From Ochotona curzoniae (Eukaryota; Chordata; Mammalia; Lagomorpha; Ochotonidae), in assembly GCF_017591425.1 (NCBI RefSeq), contig NW_024466512.1, forward strand, positions 17,735,001-17,799,000: a stretch of 64,000 nt of DNA, in the 5' to 3' direction. Made by a program: the position numbers and the translations under genes. This document shows, one piece after another, positions 34,301 to 45,650 of this stretch (position 1 is its first letter; each line of letters begins with the position of its first letter). The notes under the pieces are model-generated. The model saw only the letters and a list, made by a program, of their open reading frames with translations. It did not search any database and was not told where the DNA came from.

Positions 34301-34589
34301 TGGTACTAAATTGCTGAAATCTGATAGTATGCCAACATCCGTTGAACTTTATAGAACAAAGGACAATGCTCACTGGGACGGTCATAATCTTAGCCTTAAT
34401 TTTGTTCAGGAAGTCATGTAGACTACCTCCATTCGGTATCTATCTTTTTGTCCGTCCGAATAGTCATTCTGAAACTTACAGTTTCAGATTCTTCTGCTTG
34501 ATCTTGACTATTATTCAAGTTCTCCCTTGCATTTTTGGCTTGTTTCATTAATTTTAATTTTTAGCTGTAAGATTTCTATTTGGTGATTT

Positions 34590-35080
34590 AAAAAAAATAT
34601 TTTTTTTGACAATGTTTACATAGTTGATCAGGGTGGGAAGGATCAAGAATCAGGGAAAAGTGGGCAAGACCACTGTTTATACATTTTCTTTTTCTTCTTC
34701 CTGTATCTGGGGGGGAGAGGAGGATACAATGGGAGAGACCACGCCCCCCTCCCCAGGACCTGATGTCATCCTAGGGTCCCCAATGTGGAGCATGTTCTGA
34801 GGGTTCCCCTCCAGTGGTTTTGTTAGCTAAGTGATGCTGTTGATATCGCTGCTTTAAGGATGAGGAAATTCTTCCAAGATCGATTGGCTGACATAGTCCA
34901 CCTTCAAGTCACCATCGCAGAAATTTGCTGTCAAGCTTCGCTGGGGTAGTTGATCAGTTTATCCTGCCCTCCTTCCTCTGCAAACCAGTGGGTGCTGTGG
35001 CCCAACCCGCCCACCACAAGCTCATCCCTCATGTCCGCCAGGGGGAGCTGCAGCCTAGTCAGAGTGAGCCCTAGTAATCC
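34590..35080 (-). mobile_element. L1-like 3' end, antisense, with 15-bp target-site duplication
   Basis: TCTATTTGGTGATTT occurs at 34575-34589 and again at 35081-35095, bracketing 491 bp. On the minus strand the insert holds 'GGTGGACTATGTCAGCCAATCG', 'CAGAACATGCTCCACATTGGGGACCC', 'CACTTTTCCCTGATTCTTGATCCTTCCCACCCTGATCAACTATGTAAACATTGTC' and an A-rich tail. It belongs to the same family as 1743-1942, 13982-14401 and 35520-36270, but its 5' part is only loosely similar to the 35520 copy. The perfect duplication suggests a fairly recent insertion. Confidence 0.85.
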
Positions 35081-35095
35081 TCTATTTGGTGATTT

Positions 35096-35519
35096 TTATT
35101 ATGTCTATAGCTCTGCTGAATGTTTAATTCATATTGCAAATTGTTTTCCTGATTTGATCAGATTTTAGATTTATCTTTTTAGGTATCTCACCAAGTTTTC
35201 ATTAGCATCATTACTTTGATTTTTTTTTTTTCCAGAAAATTTTCTCCTTATGTTTAGGCTGCACATTTTGCAAATAAGTTAGTGTGGGCTATTAAGGCAA
35301 AAAATAAAAATGTAACTTAAAGCTGAAGAAACCTGACAAACATAACATAATTTCAGCAGGGTGATCAGGCCAATGTTGAAAGTGAGAAGACAGCCTTTAA
35401 TGTTTTGTGATTAGAATAACACCTTTTTCATTGACCTCTGTTTTCTTCCATTCATAAAGGAATATATTCATGTGAAAATATGGGACCGATCTCAGAAGAA
35501 AAACACAGAAAATTCATTA
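35096..35519. other. Unannotated spacer between two L1-like pieces
   Basis: I see no gene or named repeat; the stretch is AT-rich. Confidence 0.5.
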
Positions 35520-36270
35520 TCCTCAAGGGCAGGGGGTCTGGCGGGGCCTAGGTCACCTGGTCTGGGTTCTTTGACCTCCCTGCATGGGGGGTGCTATGTC
35601 CATGAGTCTGCTGGGGGTCAGTTTGGGTAGCCTGGGGTGCTAATGGCATCAGGCGAAGCCCACTGGCTACTCAGCAGTGCACTTGTGGGGGCTTGATGTC
35701 TGGGGTTGCAGGGAGTCTGGGGCATGGCACAGATGGGGGTGTGTGGGGACATGAGGGCCCACATCCATGATTGGTGGTCTGAGCGTAGAGTGCATGTGTC
35801 AGAACTGGGCCTCCTCAGGGGAAGAGAGAGGGTAGTGGATGGCAGACCCAGATGCACACAGGGGCTATGGCAGCGCATTGGAGCCAGCAGAGGTCATCTG
35901 GTACCAACCAAGAGATGAGAGCAAATACCTCGGCAAACGGAGACTCTAAGGTGGACTGTGTCAGCCCAGGACCTTGGAAGGATTTCCTCATCCATTTCAG
36001 AACTATTGAAACCACTTAAGCAGAACTCGCAGAACATGCTCCACAATGGGAACCCTGGGATGGCATCGGGTGGCTGTTCCCCATCCCTGGGTATTGGGGT
36101 GGTTGGGAGGCTTTGTGTGGCTTCTCACCTTATCTTCCTTCCCCTTTCCCCCAGGCACAGAAAGACGAAAACAAATTAGAAACAATGGTCTCACCGACTT
36201 TCCCCTAACTCTCGATCCTTCTCACCCTGATGAACTATATAAACATCATCAAAAACAAAAATTAAACATA
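35520..36270 (+). mobile_element. L1-like 3' UTR with G-rich tract, sense
   Basis: The 3' half repeats the family blocks: 'GGTGGACTGTGTCAGCCCAGGACCTTGGAAGGATTTCCTCATCC', 'CAGAACATGCTCCACAATGGGAACCC', 'CCCCTAACTCTCGATCCTTCTCACCCTGATGAACTATATAAACATCATC' and an A-rich tail. The 5' half (35520-35870) is strikingly G-rich, as in mammalian L1 3' UTRs. This is the longest copy in the window. I did not find its target-site duplication, so the 5' boundary is uncertain. Confidence 0.7.
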
Positions 36271-39200
36271 TATATAGTAGTGGACAAGTAATCCCCAAGA
36301 CTGTGAAGCTTATCATTATCAGGGGAGATTTTTAAGCTGTGGCCATCAAGGGTAACCTAAGGGAATGGTTATCAGGTACAATGGGTCGTTCAGATGGAAT
36401 CTCAGGATCTAAAAAGACATTAGGGAAAAATCCAAGGAAATCAGATTAGAGACTCCGGCTAAGGACAAGATTTTCATGATGATTCATTAACTCTAACAAA
36501 TGTACCATGCAAGCACCAAGTGGTCATAAGTAAAACTGGGTGTAGAATATATGGGAACATTTTGCACTAGTCTTTCAAAATTCCTGCATGTCTAAAACAT
36601 TTCAAAAACAGCTTATCTAAGACATTTTAAGGAATGAACTAATAAATGAAATCTCTGATACCTCTTTGAGGCATTCCTGAATGTTACTTTGACTGGTTTT
36701 AAGTTTGGTGATATTTGGTGCCTTTTCAATTTTTACAGAATTTTACACTGAATTATTTGCAGAAGAAATTATATAGTACTTGCATTTCAGAACATTCAAC
36801 TGGGAAAGAGGCAGGAAAAGTAAAACTTTGCATGGAACAGAGTGACTCTGTATTAATTGTTCAAAAGTGAATACTTTGAGGTTGTTAACCATCTTAATTC
36901 TTCTTCTGAATATATCTTGAATGTTTTGTCACTAAAAGACTTTAAGTTTTAGAAATACATGTATAGAAAAAAGGAGTGAGTAGAACGTGTAGCTAAAAAG
37001 CCATCATGTAGGTGACATGGAGCCTGCTGCAAATATACTCTGATATTTATTTTTAATTCTTTCCCATGTTGTGAAGCTTACGTCTTTAGAGCATGAACAG
37101 AAATGTATTGCTCGCATAGAGAGCAAAGGGGATGTTAGTCTTTGAGAAATACTTCACTTCACTAGTTTTGATTCAGTTCGTTGGAATAAAGTTAATATCA
37201 TCTATGGAATGGATATACCCAAAATTCATAATCCATTGGATGCATTCCCAACAAGAATTTTTGTTTTATCAGTGATTTCAAATTATTCCTTCAAAAGCAG
37301 ACTTCATTTTTTTGGGGGGGGGTTTCTTGCACATTTCTTTCTCTTTCATTGACATTTAGCTACGTGTATGAATGGGGAATAAAAATCTGAAATTTTTCAC
37401 TTTGGTAAACAATCATTATAAAAACTTTATGTAATTTTTAAAAGTTAGCCATCATTACTGATTCAAACCAATGTAAATTTACTGGGTTCCCTAAAGTGCT
37501 GATAACCATCGGTCTCATCTTGGTCTTCACGGAAACGTGCTGTGATTAATTGTGACCAGTTTGTGTTTACATTGATCATTCTCTCTTTTCTTGCACCTGT
37601 GTTTTCCAGTGTGTTAGAATAAGACCACAGTGAATTTTTGACTTACTGAGAATAATCATGCTGTCTGTCAGGTGATTCTGAATGTTCTAAGCACTTCTAA
37701 CTACTGTTTATGAGAATAGACTCGATGGAGCTATACCTTCATTAGCTCTGCATTTTTTTTCTTCTTGTTTCTGAATCATGTGCACATCGACTTATATCCA
37801 AATTTGGGAGGCTTTCTAGACTGATAGCAGTGCTTGACAGGGATCCAAGTATTTCAGATATCGTTGGCTATGTAATTGCAAACTCGATGCAGTTCATGGA
37901 CATGGTAAAAAACGGACAATTTTTCTAAGACACAGTGCTGTGTTCTAAACTCCCGGTGACGAGTGGGTAACAAGCAGCAGTAGCAGAATCAGTAGTTGAG
38001 AGCAGTGGTTTCTACGGGTCCAAGAAACATGATAGGCCACGTGGGATGCTCTGAGAGATGCACACTCAGAAGGGCTGATATTGGTTTGTCCACGTATCCC
38101 ATATTGCATAAATGTTGACAGTAGAGTTATGGCGGAGGAGTACATTTGTGTTTTTAAAGCTGTTGTTTTGGAGGTTTTAGAGGCTTCTCATCATAAAGTC
38201 ACACTGTGGTACCCTCGTGTGATGTCAAATCAAGCTCATCGCAGGGTTCCCTCTCCCCAAAGCTCACATACTTACTTTGGGTTAGGGCCTGCTAACAGTA
38301 TTTTTGAAAAGCTTGTGTTTTGTCCAGAGCAGAGAACTAGAAGTCATCTTTTTAATATCCCATCCTTGATAATCACTAGAAATGTATCGCTTTGGCCTCT
38401 AAGCCATTTTCCATGGTTTCTCTTGGTCTTTTCTTGCTCCACTCCATCTTCCTTACAGGCCAATATGCTTTCATTTTCTCTGGAGCGAATTTTTTCCCCC
38501 GAGTTTTTAAGATTTTTTTCTTTTCTGAAGACACCTATTGGAATGAATTCGCCTCAGCAGTTGGCTGGGGGTATTTATTGCACGAAGGCTGAGATGTTTG
38601 CAGCCTGATGGCACCGTCCTGTCTGTCTTCTAGAAGAGCAAAGGGACTTAAAAACATCTCCTTTAATATTGCTTGTGCCACCAAGATAACTAATTATGGA
38701 GTTAAGTACTAGTGGGAACAAAATTTTAGATAACAGTTCAAATAGGTCACCCTAGGAGGTAGTTTCAAGAATTAAAAGGGAAAATAAATACTTGAGGGCC
38801 ATGCTGCCTGTTTCCTGGCAAGCTCTGCCGTCTTACCTTCTCAGTTCACAGCTGCCTTTATCCCTCAGAGCTGTTCAAGCTTGCTTATCCAAGAATTTAT
38901 CACCTGTGCCCAGACTGCGAGTTGGCTTTGGAAAGGTCTCAGTGCTGTGTCAAGAACAACAGATATTTGCTTTGAATTATGCTATCATCATGCCTGGATC
39001 TGATGTGTAATTTATTCGCTCAATACAAAAGAGAGTAAAGAACTGGTTTTGTTGTTGCTAGCCAAGCACCTGAGGGGATCTTACAATTTTTGTCTCCTAA
39101 CAAGTACATATGGGTGACAAACCTGGCTCCATTGCTCCCCAGGATACCACGGATGCCTGTGTTTTTAGCCTCTGATAATTGCAGCTGGAAACAATGAAAG

Positions 39201-39639
39201 CAAAAGGAGATGGGGATGCTCTATTTTGGCTTTTGATTGATTGAGTCCTTTAGGCAGGAGAAGGTAGTTTGCATCCAGATTTCTATTGCAGGGAATTTGA
39301 TGTGAGGGTTTTGGATGTAACGGGTGAAGGATTGTTGGGCGTTTTGCTGGTGACATTTCAGCACTCCAGCACACATTGAATATTATTGTGATAATATTCA
39401 TAAAGACATCAATGCCCATTTATCACTGCAGTACAAAATACGTGTCAAAATGGCAGCCTTATCTCAAGGATGCATTTTTAATGGAGACTCTAACTCACAG
39501 TGAACAACAGTAGCTTCAGCTGTTACTATGGGTTTCTCAGCATGGAGATAGCCACAGAGCAGCAGGATGCAGAGACCCTGGGATCTCTCGCGACGAATCA
39601 GGCTTTCTAGTGCACACTCCTGCATGCATGATCACCTCC
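36271..39639. other. Unannotated DNA
   Basis: No gene or nameable repeat in 3.4 kb, except a T7-G9 run at about 37307-37322. The longest open frame of the window (175 codons, 38081-38608) lies here but has no recognisable domain or context. The block at 38790-39110 is balanced in composition and could be conserved. Confidence 0.45.
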
Positions 39640-40050
39640 TCTTGCATAAACACAGAGCTTGCGGTTTTCTTCTACAGTAGAACCATAGAAGATGACCCAA
39701 GTGATAGGGTTTAGGTCTCCTCATTAGGTTAGCTGGCCAAGATAATGGGACGCTCCTCCTGTTGTACACCACTAGCTCTGTGACTGCATCTTAGTGGGTG
39801 AGGACTCTCTGTGAGCTTCAGGAAGGAGGAAGCCATGTTGTAGGGGCCCATGTGACAAGAAACCGGGGGCTTTAAGTTCATAACCAACACGAAGCCTGGG
39901 TCGTCACTTTATTCTGCTGAGACTAGTTGTAGATTTCTGATCTGTTAAACATAAAATAATAACTATGTTATTTTTAAGTCATGAATTCATAGTAATTTGT
40001 TATAGAAGGGATAAGGAACTGATACATACCAGTTGTTGAATAATTCATCT
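39640..40050 (+). repeat. MLT1-like LTR, sense, diverged
   Basis: 'GAGGAAGCCATGTTGTAGGGGCCCATGTGACAAGAAACCG' and the ending 'ATGTTATTTTTAAGTCATGAATTCATAGTAATTTGTTATAGAAGGGATAAGGAACTGATACATA' resemble the 3' half of a mammalian LTR ('...TTTTAAGCCACTAAGTTTTGGGGTAATTTGTTA..CAATAGATAACTAATACA'). The family is not certain. Confidence 0.5.
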
Positions 40051-40212
40051 TTTATTGATTTAGTATGCAGAATCATGGTAGTTCCAAGAATAATATTGCA
40101 CAAATGCATACATGCATTTTAAAATTAAAATCTGTTCTGTCATACTCCATCTCAGAGACCTAATTCCTGGATTTTGTGCCCCAACTAAGAAAAGTAAGCA
40201 TTTGACTTCTTT

Positions 40213-40537
40213 TTTGTTTTCTAAGATTTATTTATTTTTATTAGAAAGTCAGATATGCAGAGAGAGGAGAAAGATAGAGGAAGATCTTCTGTCCAATGAT
40301 TCACTCCCCAAGCGACCACAGTGTCTGGAGTAAAGCCGATCCAAAGCCAGGAGCTTCTTCCAGGTCTCCCATGTAGGTAGAGGGTCCCAAGAGTTTGGGC
40401 CGACCTCACCTGCCTTCTCAGGCCACAAGTAGGTTGCTGGATGGGAAGCAGGGCTGCTGAGCTCAGAGCCGGCACCCATATGGGATCCCAGCATGTAGAA
40501 GCAAGGAATTTAGCCACTAGGCTGCTATGCGGAGCCG
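40213..40537 (-). repeat. CSINE, antisense, with perfect 16-bp target-site duplication
   Basis: AGCATTTGACTTCTTT at 40197-40212 recurs at 40538-40553. Between them is a complete CSINE in reverse: tail complement, 'GAGGAAGATCTTCTGTCCAATGATTCACTCCCCAAGCG', 'TCAGGCCACAAGTAGGTTGCTGGATGGGAA', 'GCCGGCACCCATATGGGATCCC' and the head complement 'GCCACTAGGCTGCTATGCGGAGCC'. The intact duplication points to a young insertion. Confidence 0.97.
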
Positions 40538-40553
40538 AGCATTTGACTTCTTT

Positions 40554-43500
40554 AATGAGATGCTTTTTTGATATTCAGAGAAATTGAAAAGTTATGTTAC
40601 GAAGACATAGTCCAAATTCCTAGTGGTTCAACTTCTGCTAATGGAGATGTATCATATTTTGTATTAGATAAATAATCACAGCTAGTACTAGAATAGCATG
40701 GTGACAAATCTATTAAAAAGAAGCCTACACTTTTAAGCTAGCATATTTTAAAAGGCAGAAAGAAGCAACAGAAAAAAGTAGTTCTTTATGCAAATGTACC
40801 TCTGAGGGAGATGGTGATTTTCACTTTAACCTGAAAGAAACTAGTTCCCCACCGAACAATGTTAAGAACCAAGCTGATTTAAAAAGACAGGAGCTTAACC
40901 AAGTAGTGAGAGAAAGGATTTAATAGTTTTGCCCTTCCTGCTATAAAAAAACCACCCTATTTTTAAATGCAGAGTGGTTGCTCAGCAGATCTGCCACAAT
41001 AGTGAGCAGTGCCGTGGTGACAGCCTAGACCAAAAGCTAGAAAGAAAATGTAATAAAATCTAAGGCATATTTTGATATATAATTTTTACCCTATTTTTAT
41101 ATGCCAGTTCATTGTATGTATTTATAGATAGGATGCACCTTGATTCTAGATTCAGTGGAAGTTGAGCAGGTGGATGCCACTGGGTTACAGAGGCTCACTG
41201 AGTTAGCTCAAGAGCTGAGGTACAGCCTGATACACGTTTGGGGTCCACCCACCCACCCACCCATCTAGTCTAAGATGCCATGCTTCTTGTAGGGGTCGTT
41301 CTTTGGCATATTATGATTCTTGTCCATAGTTTTTTTTCAATGTAATTGTTCCTGAAGCTATTTAAATAAATGTATGCTGCAGAAAATGAGAGTACTCAAT
41401 ATGGGCTTTTTTCCCCAAGCTTTAGAAACCCAAATCATTGACTGGATTCAGAGGATATTTTTACAAGTTATTGCTAATAATTCAGTTTCAGGCATATTTA
41501 TATAATAATAGTAGTGAAAAAATTCTAGGAGAAGTGTCACAGTGTGTGGTGGTGGAATCTCTCAAGTGCATGGTTCTCTAGACTATCGGATCATGTAGAA
41601 AGAATGACACTATTTTGATCCAGTTTGAGGTAGACATGTGTGCTGAGATGGAAAGAGCCTTGGTCTATGAATGTGGAAACCATTTCTCATCGAATTAAAT
41701 TGCTAACTGAGATTGTGTAAATGGCAATGGGTTTTAGTTTCCTCATGAACATGCGGGATGCATGAATGGTGCTGACTCATATGGGGTTAGGTTACCAAAT
41801 AACCTTCATATTAATTAATTTTTAAATGAATTTTGAGTTTTTGAGTAAACCAATATTAGTTTGCCGAGGCAGAGACTTAGAAAGAAAATGAACTAATTCG
41901 AGATCAGTATCCTATCCCAAGTGTAGGAATACAGTCTGACAATTAGAAAAAGTAAATATAGTGGACAGATTCGGAGATTCTTTTTGGTGCAACCATTCTG
42001 GCCTCTAAAGACCTCCTGAAAACTTCCGTCTTAGAAGCAACATTTTCATTGGAAGAAAGTTTCTGCAGGATTCCCAAATTTCAACACATAGGATCGAGAC
42101 TTTCAAAATGTGTTACCTAAGTAAAAATTTCTACGAAAAGCAGATTTGTTTTTTTTTTTTACAGTACGAAAAGTTTAATTTTCAGATGATATCTTCCAGA
42201 TACTTTTGCAAAAGCTGGGACATTTTGCAAAAACTGGTATATTCCAGTTTTTAAAGTTGTTTTACTACTTTCTCTTGTTTCTATTTTAAAAAGTAAATAT
42301 TTGAAGAAGAGAATTATAGTTGCTATTTTAAATTTCATCAAGGGACCAACATTGAGTTCAGGATTGGATTTGGAACAACTTATGCTGTTCTGATGAGTAT
42401 GTACTTTGCTGTTGAGGCTCTTGCTGTTCTTAGTCTCATAAAGCAGATCTTGCAGTCCCACGCACGAGATTGGACTGTATTTCTGGGAATATGGTGATAA
42501 AATGAAGGCATGCTCTTCATTGAGGAGCTTATGGAAGGTGCTTTGTTCCACTTAGTTTTAAGATTTTCAGCCTCTATGCTACTAAAAGCATTGGGTTTCT
42601 GTTTGTAATACATTAGATTTATCTTTAAAACAATGTCTTAGTGGTCCCCTGCATTCTAACCTTTATACTGAATTTTACCTTCCACTTGCAACCTCTGAAA
42701 TGTTTAACGATTTGCTGGACTCCAGGTACAGAGTACACCTCTTTTGAGCCATAAAAATATTGACCCTAGAAGCTCATATACTCCTGCCAGAAGGGACCCA
42801 GGAAGTTTCTGTAGTGTTTCATAGCTACTTCTAGGAAGCTCTTTCTGCTCTCAGAATGTTACATAGTCTCATAGAATTCAGTGAGGATTATTTTACGATT
42901 ATATAATACTGCTTCAGAACAAGGACACATATTGCATCTGTCTAGGAAAGTTAATTTTTCAAAGGCACACTTCATTCTAATATGAAATTTAAAATGCTCT
43001 TTGAGAAACCTCTTGAAACTGAAAAAGATAATAAATCAAAGACCTTCAAGTACAAGTACATGAAGTTTATCAAGGTGATGTGAACGAATTTTGATAACAA
43101 GATATGGCTATGGTCTTTGAGAAATAGTATTTCAGATAACAGCTCTGCAAAGCCAAGCAGGATATAATTCATTTGAAGGCAGGTGTGGGAAAGGAATCAG
43201 CTGGCTAAAATATGAATAAGAAGGATTAACTTTTCTCTTCACCAGGAAGGGTTTTTAGAGAAGATATAGTTGGAGGAAATGACTTCCATATTCCATGAAC
43301 TTAGAGATGGAAGATTATATTATAACATAGTGTGTGTGTGTGTATATAATGCCTTTGGTGTTAATGAAACATTTTTTTCTAACACTACCCAATCCTGGAA
43401 TTATCACAGAGTCAAGGTGCTGGATAAGGCATTGCATCATTTCAATGCTAAAGAGAAAAGAGAAGAACGTTCAGGTGGGATGTGAGAAAAGGTTACCATT

Positions 43501-44031
43501 CTGTTGTGAAGTGACAAGAAGCATGGTCAGTGATGATGGGAGGTGACAATAACTTCAATATTCAGTCAAGATTCAATTAGGAATATTATACAGACACATC
43601 TAGACTTGTTGCAAACACCTTCACTTATGCAGGAACCATCGAAGATCTGAAATGAGTACTGCTTCTACTTAATTTGTGGCTAGGTTATAGAGTGCATTAT
43701 GGGTTCTACCTCATTCCCTCTAGGAATTCCAATCTAGAGGAAGCCCACTCTCATTCTTAAGGACTGTGGCACACTCTATGCAGAGGCAAGGAGCCAGGAA
43801 TTCTTGCCAGTAGTCAGTACTTGCTTGCCAGGCAGGTGCTTGTGTCACCTTGTTCGTAGAGCCTTTAATCCGTCAAACCTTCAGAGGCCGGCACCTTGGA
43901 CGACAGCTTGACTGCTAACTTTTGTAATACCTTGAGTTGCAATCACCGCGTTAGTCCACTCCAAGTGTTCTGATCCACAGAAACTGATAACAGATTCTCA
44001 CTGTCTTAAGATACTAAATTATAGAATATGT
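40554..44031. other. Unannotated DNA with two microsatellites
   Basis: No gene and no SINE in 3.5 kb. A (CCCA)n array lies at about 41245-41272 and a (GT)7 array at 43330-43343. A poly(T) run is at about 42147-42162. Open frames reach 130 codons (minus strand 42159-42551) without recognisable domains. Confidence 0.45.
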
Positions 44032-44350
44032 GGCAGGCTGGGTGGCTCACAGGCTACTCTTTCACCTTCGGGTACCAGCATCCCATATGGATATCAATTC
44101 ATGTCCTGGCTGCTCCACTTCCCATCAACTTCCATGTCTGTGGTTTGAGAAAGCAATGAAGGTTGGAATCAAAGCCTTGGGTCCCTGCACCCACGTGCGA
44201 GACCCGGAAGAATCTCCTGGCTCCTGGCCTTGAATAGGCTTGGCTATGGCCATTGTGGCCATCTAGGGAGTGAACGAGCAGATGAAAGATCTCTCTCGCT
44301 CTTTCTCCACTAATCTGCCTTTCAAATAAGAAAAATGAATCTTTAAAAAT
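44032..44350 (+). repeat. CSINE, sense, full-length, moderately diverged
   Basis: It runs from the head 'GGCAGGCTGGGTGGCTCACAGGC' through 'CATCCCATATGGATATCAATTCATGTCCTGGC', 'TGCACCCACGTGCGAGACCCGGAAGAATCTCC' and 'CTGCCTTTCAAATAAGAAAAATGAATC'. Flanks AAATTATAGAATA (44016-44028) and AAATCATGGAATA (44354-44366) are a decayed duplication (11 of 13). Confidence 0.9.
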
Positions 44351-44429
44351 ATCAAATCATGGAATAGAAATAAAACACATAAGCAGGTTCATCTAGTGCC
44401 ACACTCTTCCTGACTTATAAAACTGATGG

Positions 44430-44577
44430 TGCACTGGAACTGTCTTTTGCTTTTCCGAGCACATTAGCAGGGGGTTGCTGAACTGGAAACAGAATAGAAG
44501 GTTCTTGAACTGGCTCCCACATGGAATGTACGTGTCACAGGAGGCAGTTTAACATACTATGCCACAATGCCAGCCAC
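44430..44577 (-). repeat. Older CSINE 5' portion, antisense
   Basis: 'GCACATTAGCAGGGGGTTGCTGAACTGGAAACAGAATAG', 'TCTTGAACTGGCTCCCACATGGAATGT' and 'AGGCAGTTTAACATACTATGCCACAATGCCAGCC' follow the old CSINE from body to head complement. Confidence 0.75.
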
Positions 44578-44854
44578 GAACTATGAATATTGTGAAAACA
44601 TAATAATTCAATTATGTCCATCATCTGCATGTTTGTTTCTTTTGATTGTCTTTTTGCCTTGGTTTCAGTTGATCTTGTCTTCCAGGACACATGATTCACT
44701 TTTTTGAGAACATTTTGTGTGAACACTTTGCAGCCTCTTCTCGGTTTCTGAACTAGTTCATTCAATCTGTCATGGGAGATCAGTCACAGATGATTATCTT
44801 AATGCAATGGGAGTTACTGATTCAAAACTCAGCTTCTGTCTTGAGAGAGCTCTG

Positions 44855-45173
44855 TTTTATTTTTTAAAAATATATTTATTTTTATTTCAAAGTCAGATAT
44901 ACAGAAAGGAGGAGAGACGGAGAGGAAGATCTTCCCTCTGATGATTCACTCCCCAAGTGAACGCAATGGCAGTTCTGTGCCGGTCCTTCCGCGTGGGTGC
45001 AGGGTCCCAAAGCCTTGGGTCCAAAGCCTTGGGCCATCCTAAACTGCTTTTCCAGGTCACAAGCAGGGAGCTGGACGGGAACAGAAGCCGCCAGGATTAG
45101 AACCAGTGCCCATATGTGATCCTGGCACAACCAAGGCGAGGACTTTAGCCGCCAGGCCATGCCGCAAGGCCCT
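44855..45173 (-). repeat. CSINE, antisense, with 10-bp target-site duplication
   Basis: Reverse-complement CSINE with 'GAGAGACGGAGAGGAAGATCTTCC' and a body that contains a local doubling of 'CAAAGCCTTGGG' (about 45008-45032). The head complement is 'TTTAGCCGCCAGGCCATGCCGCAAGGCCC'. GAGAGCTCTG flanks it (44845-44854 and 45174-45183). Confidence 0.96.
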
Positions 45174-45464
45174 GAGAGCTCTGCTTTTGCTTCACATTTG
45201 TTACAGTGATGTGTCACAACAGAGTTCCAAACCAAGGCCACCTACCATGACTTTTCCATATTGGTGGGCCAAGAATTTCAGTATTCTTCTAAATCTTGTA
45301 GGGTTATTTTAAGGTTCCCATCACTTCAACTTTAAAAACAGCAGAAATAACCACCATCCAGAAATAATTCTAAGTGGAAAAGCAGCCACAAACATGAAGC
45401 TTACTTGTTTGGAATTCCCTTCTCTTTCATTCACTGGCCCACCTTACACCAATGGCAAGACCTA

Positions 45465-45650
45465 CACTAGAGTGAAGCCAGGAAACCAATCCAGGTATCT
45501 CACGCTAGCATTAAGGTGTCACCCCTCCCAGGGTCCGTTTTTCAGGAAAGTAGAATTAGGAGACCCAGCCAAGACCTGAACCCAGGCTCTCTATAGGGGA
45601 TGAAGGAGTCCCAAATGGTGTCCCAACTGTGAGGCCAAACACCTCGCTGG
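45465..45650 (-). repeat. Older CSINE, antisense
   Basis: 'CCAGGTATCTCACGCTAGCATTAAGGTGTCACCCCTCCCAGGGTCC', 'AGAATTAGGAGACCCAGCCAAGACCTGAACCCAGGCTCTC' and 'CCAACTGTGAGGCCAAACACC' follow the old family in reverse. The 115-codon minus-strand frame at 45556-45903 is largely this repeat plus flank and is not a gene. Confidence 0.75.

Noticed and set aside
38081..38608. Longest open frame (175 codons, plus strand) as a gene
   Set aside because: No recognisable domain, no CpG island or convincing promoter, no splice context, and a composition typical of chance frames. A protein search could overturn this.
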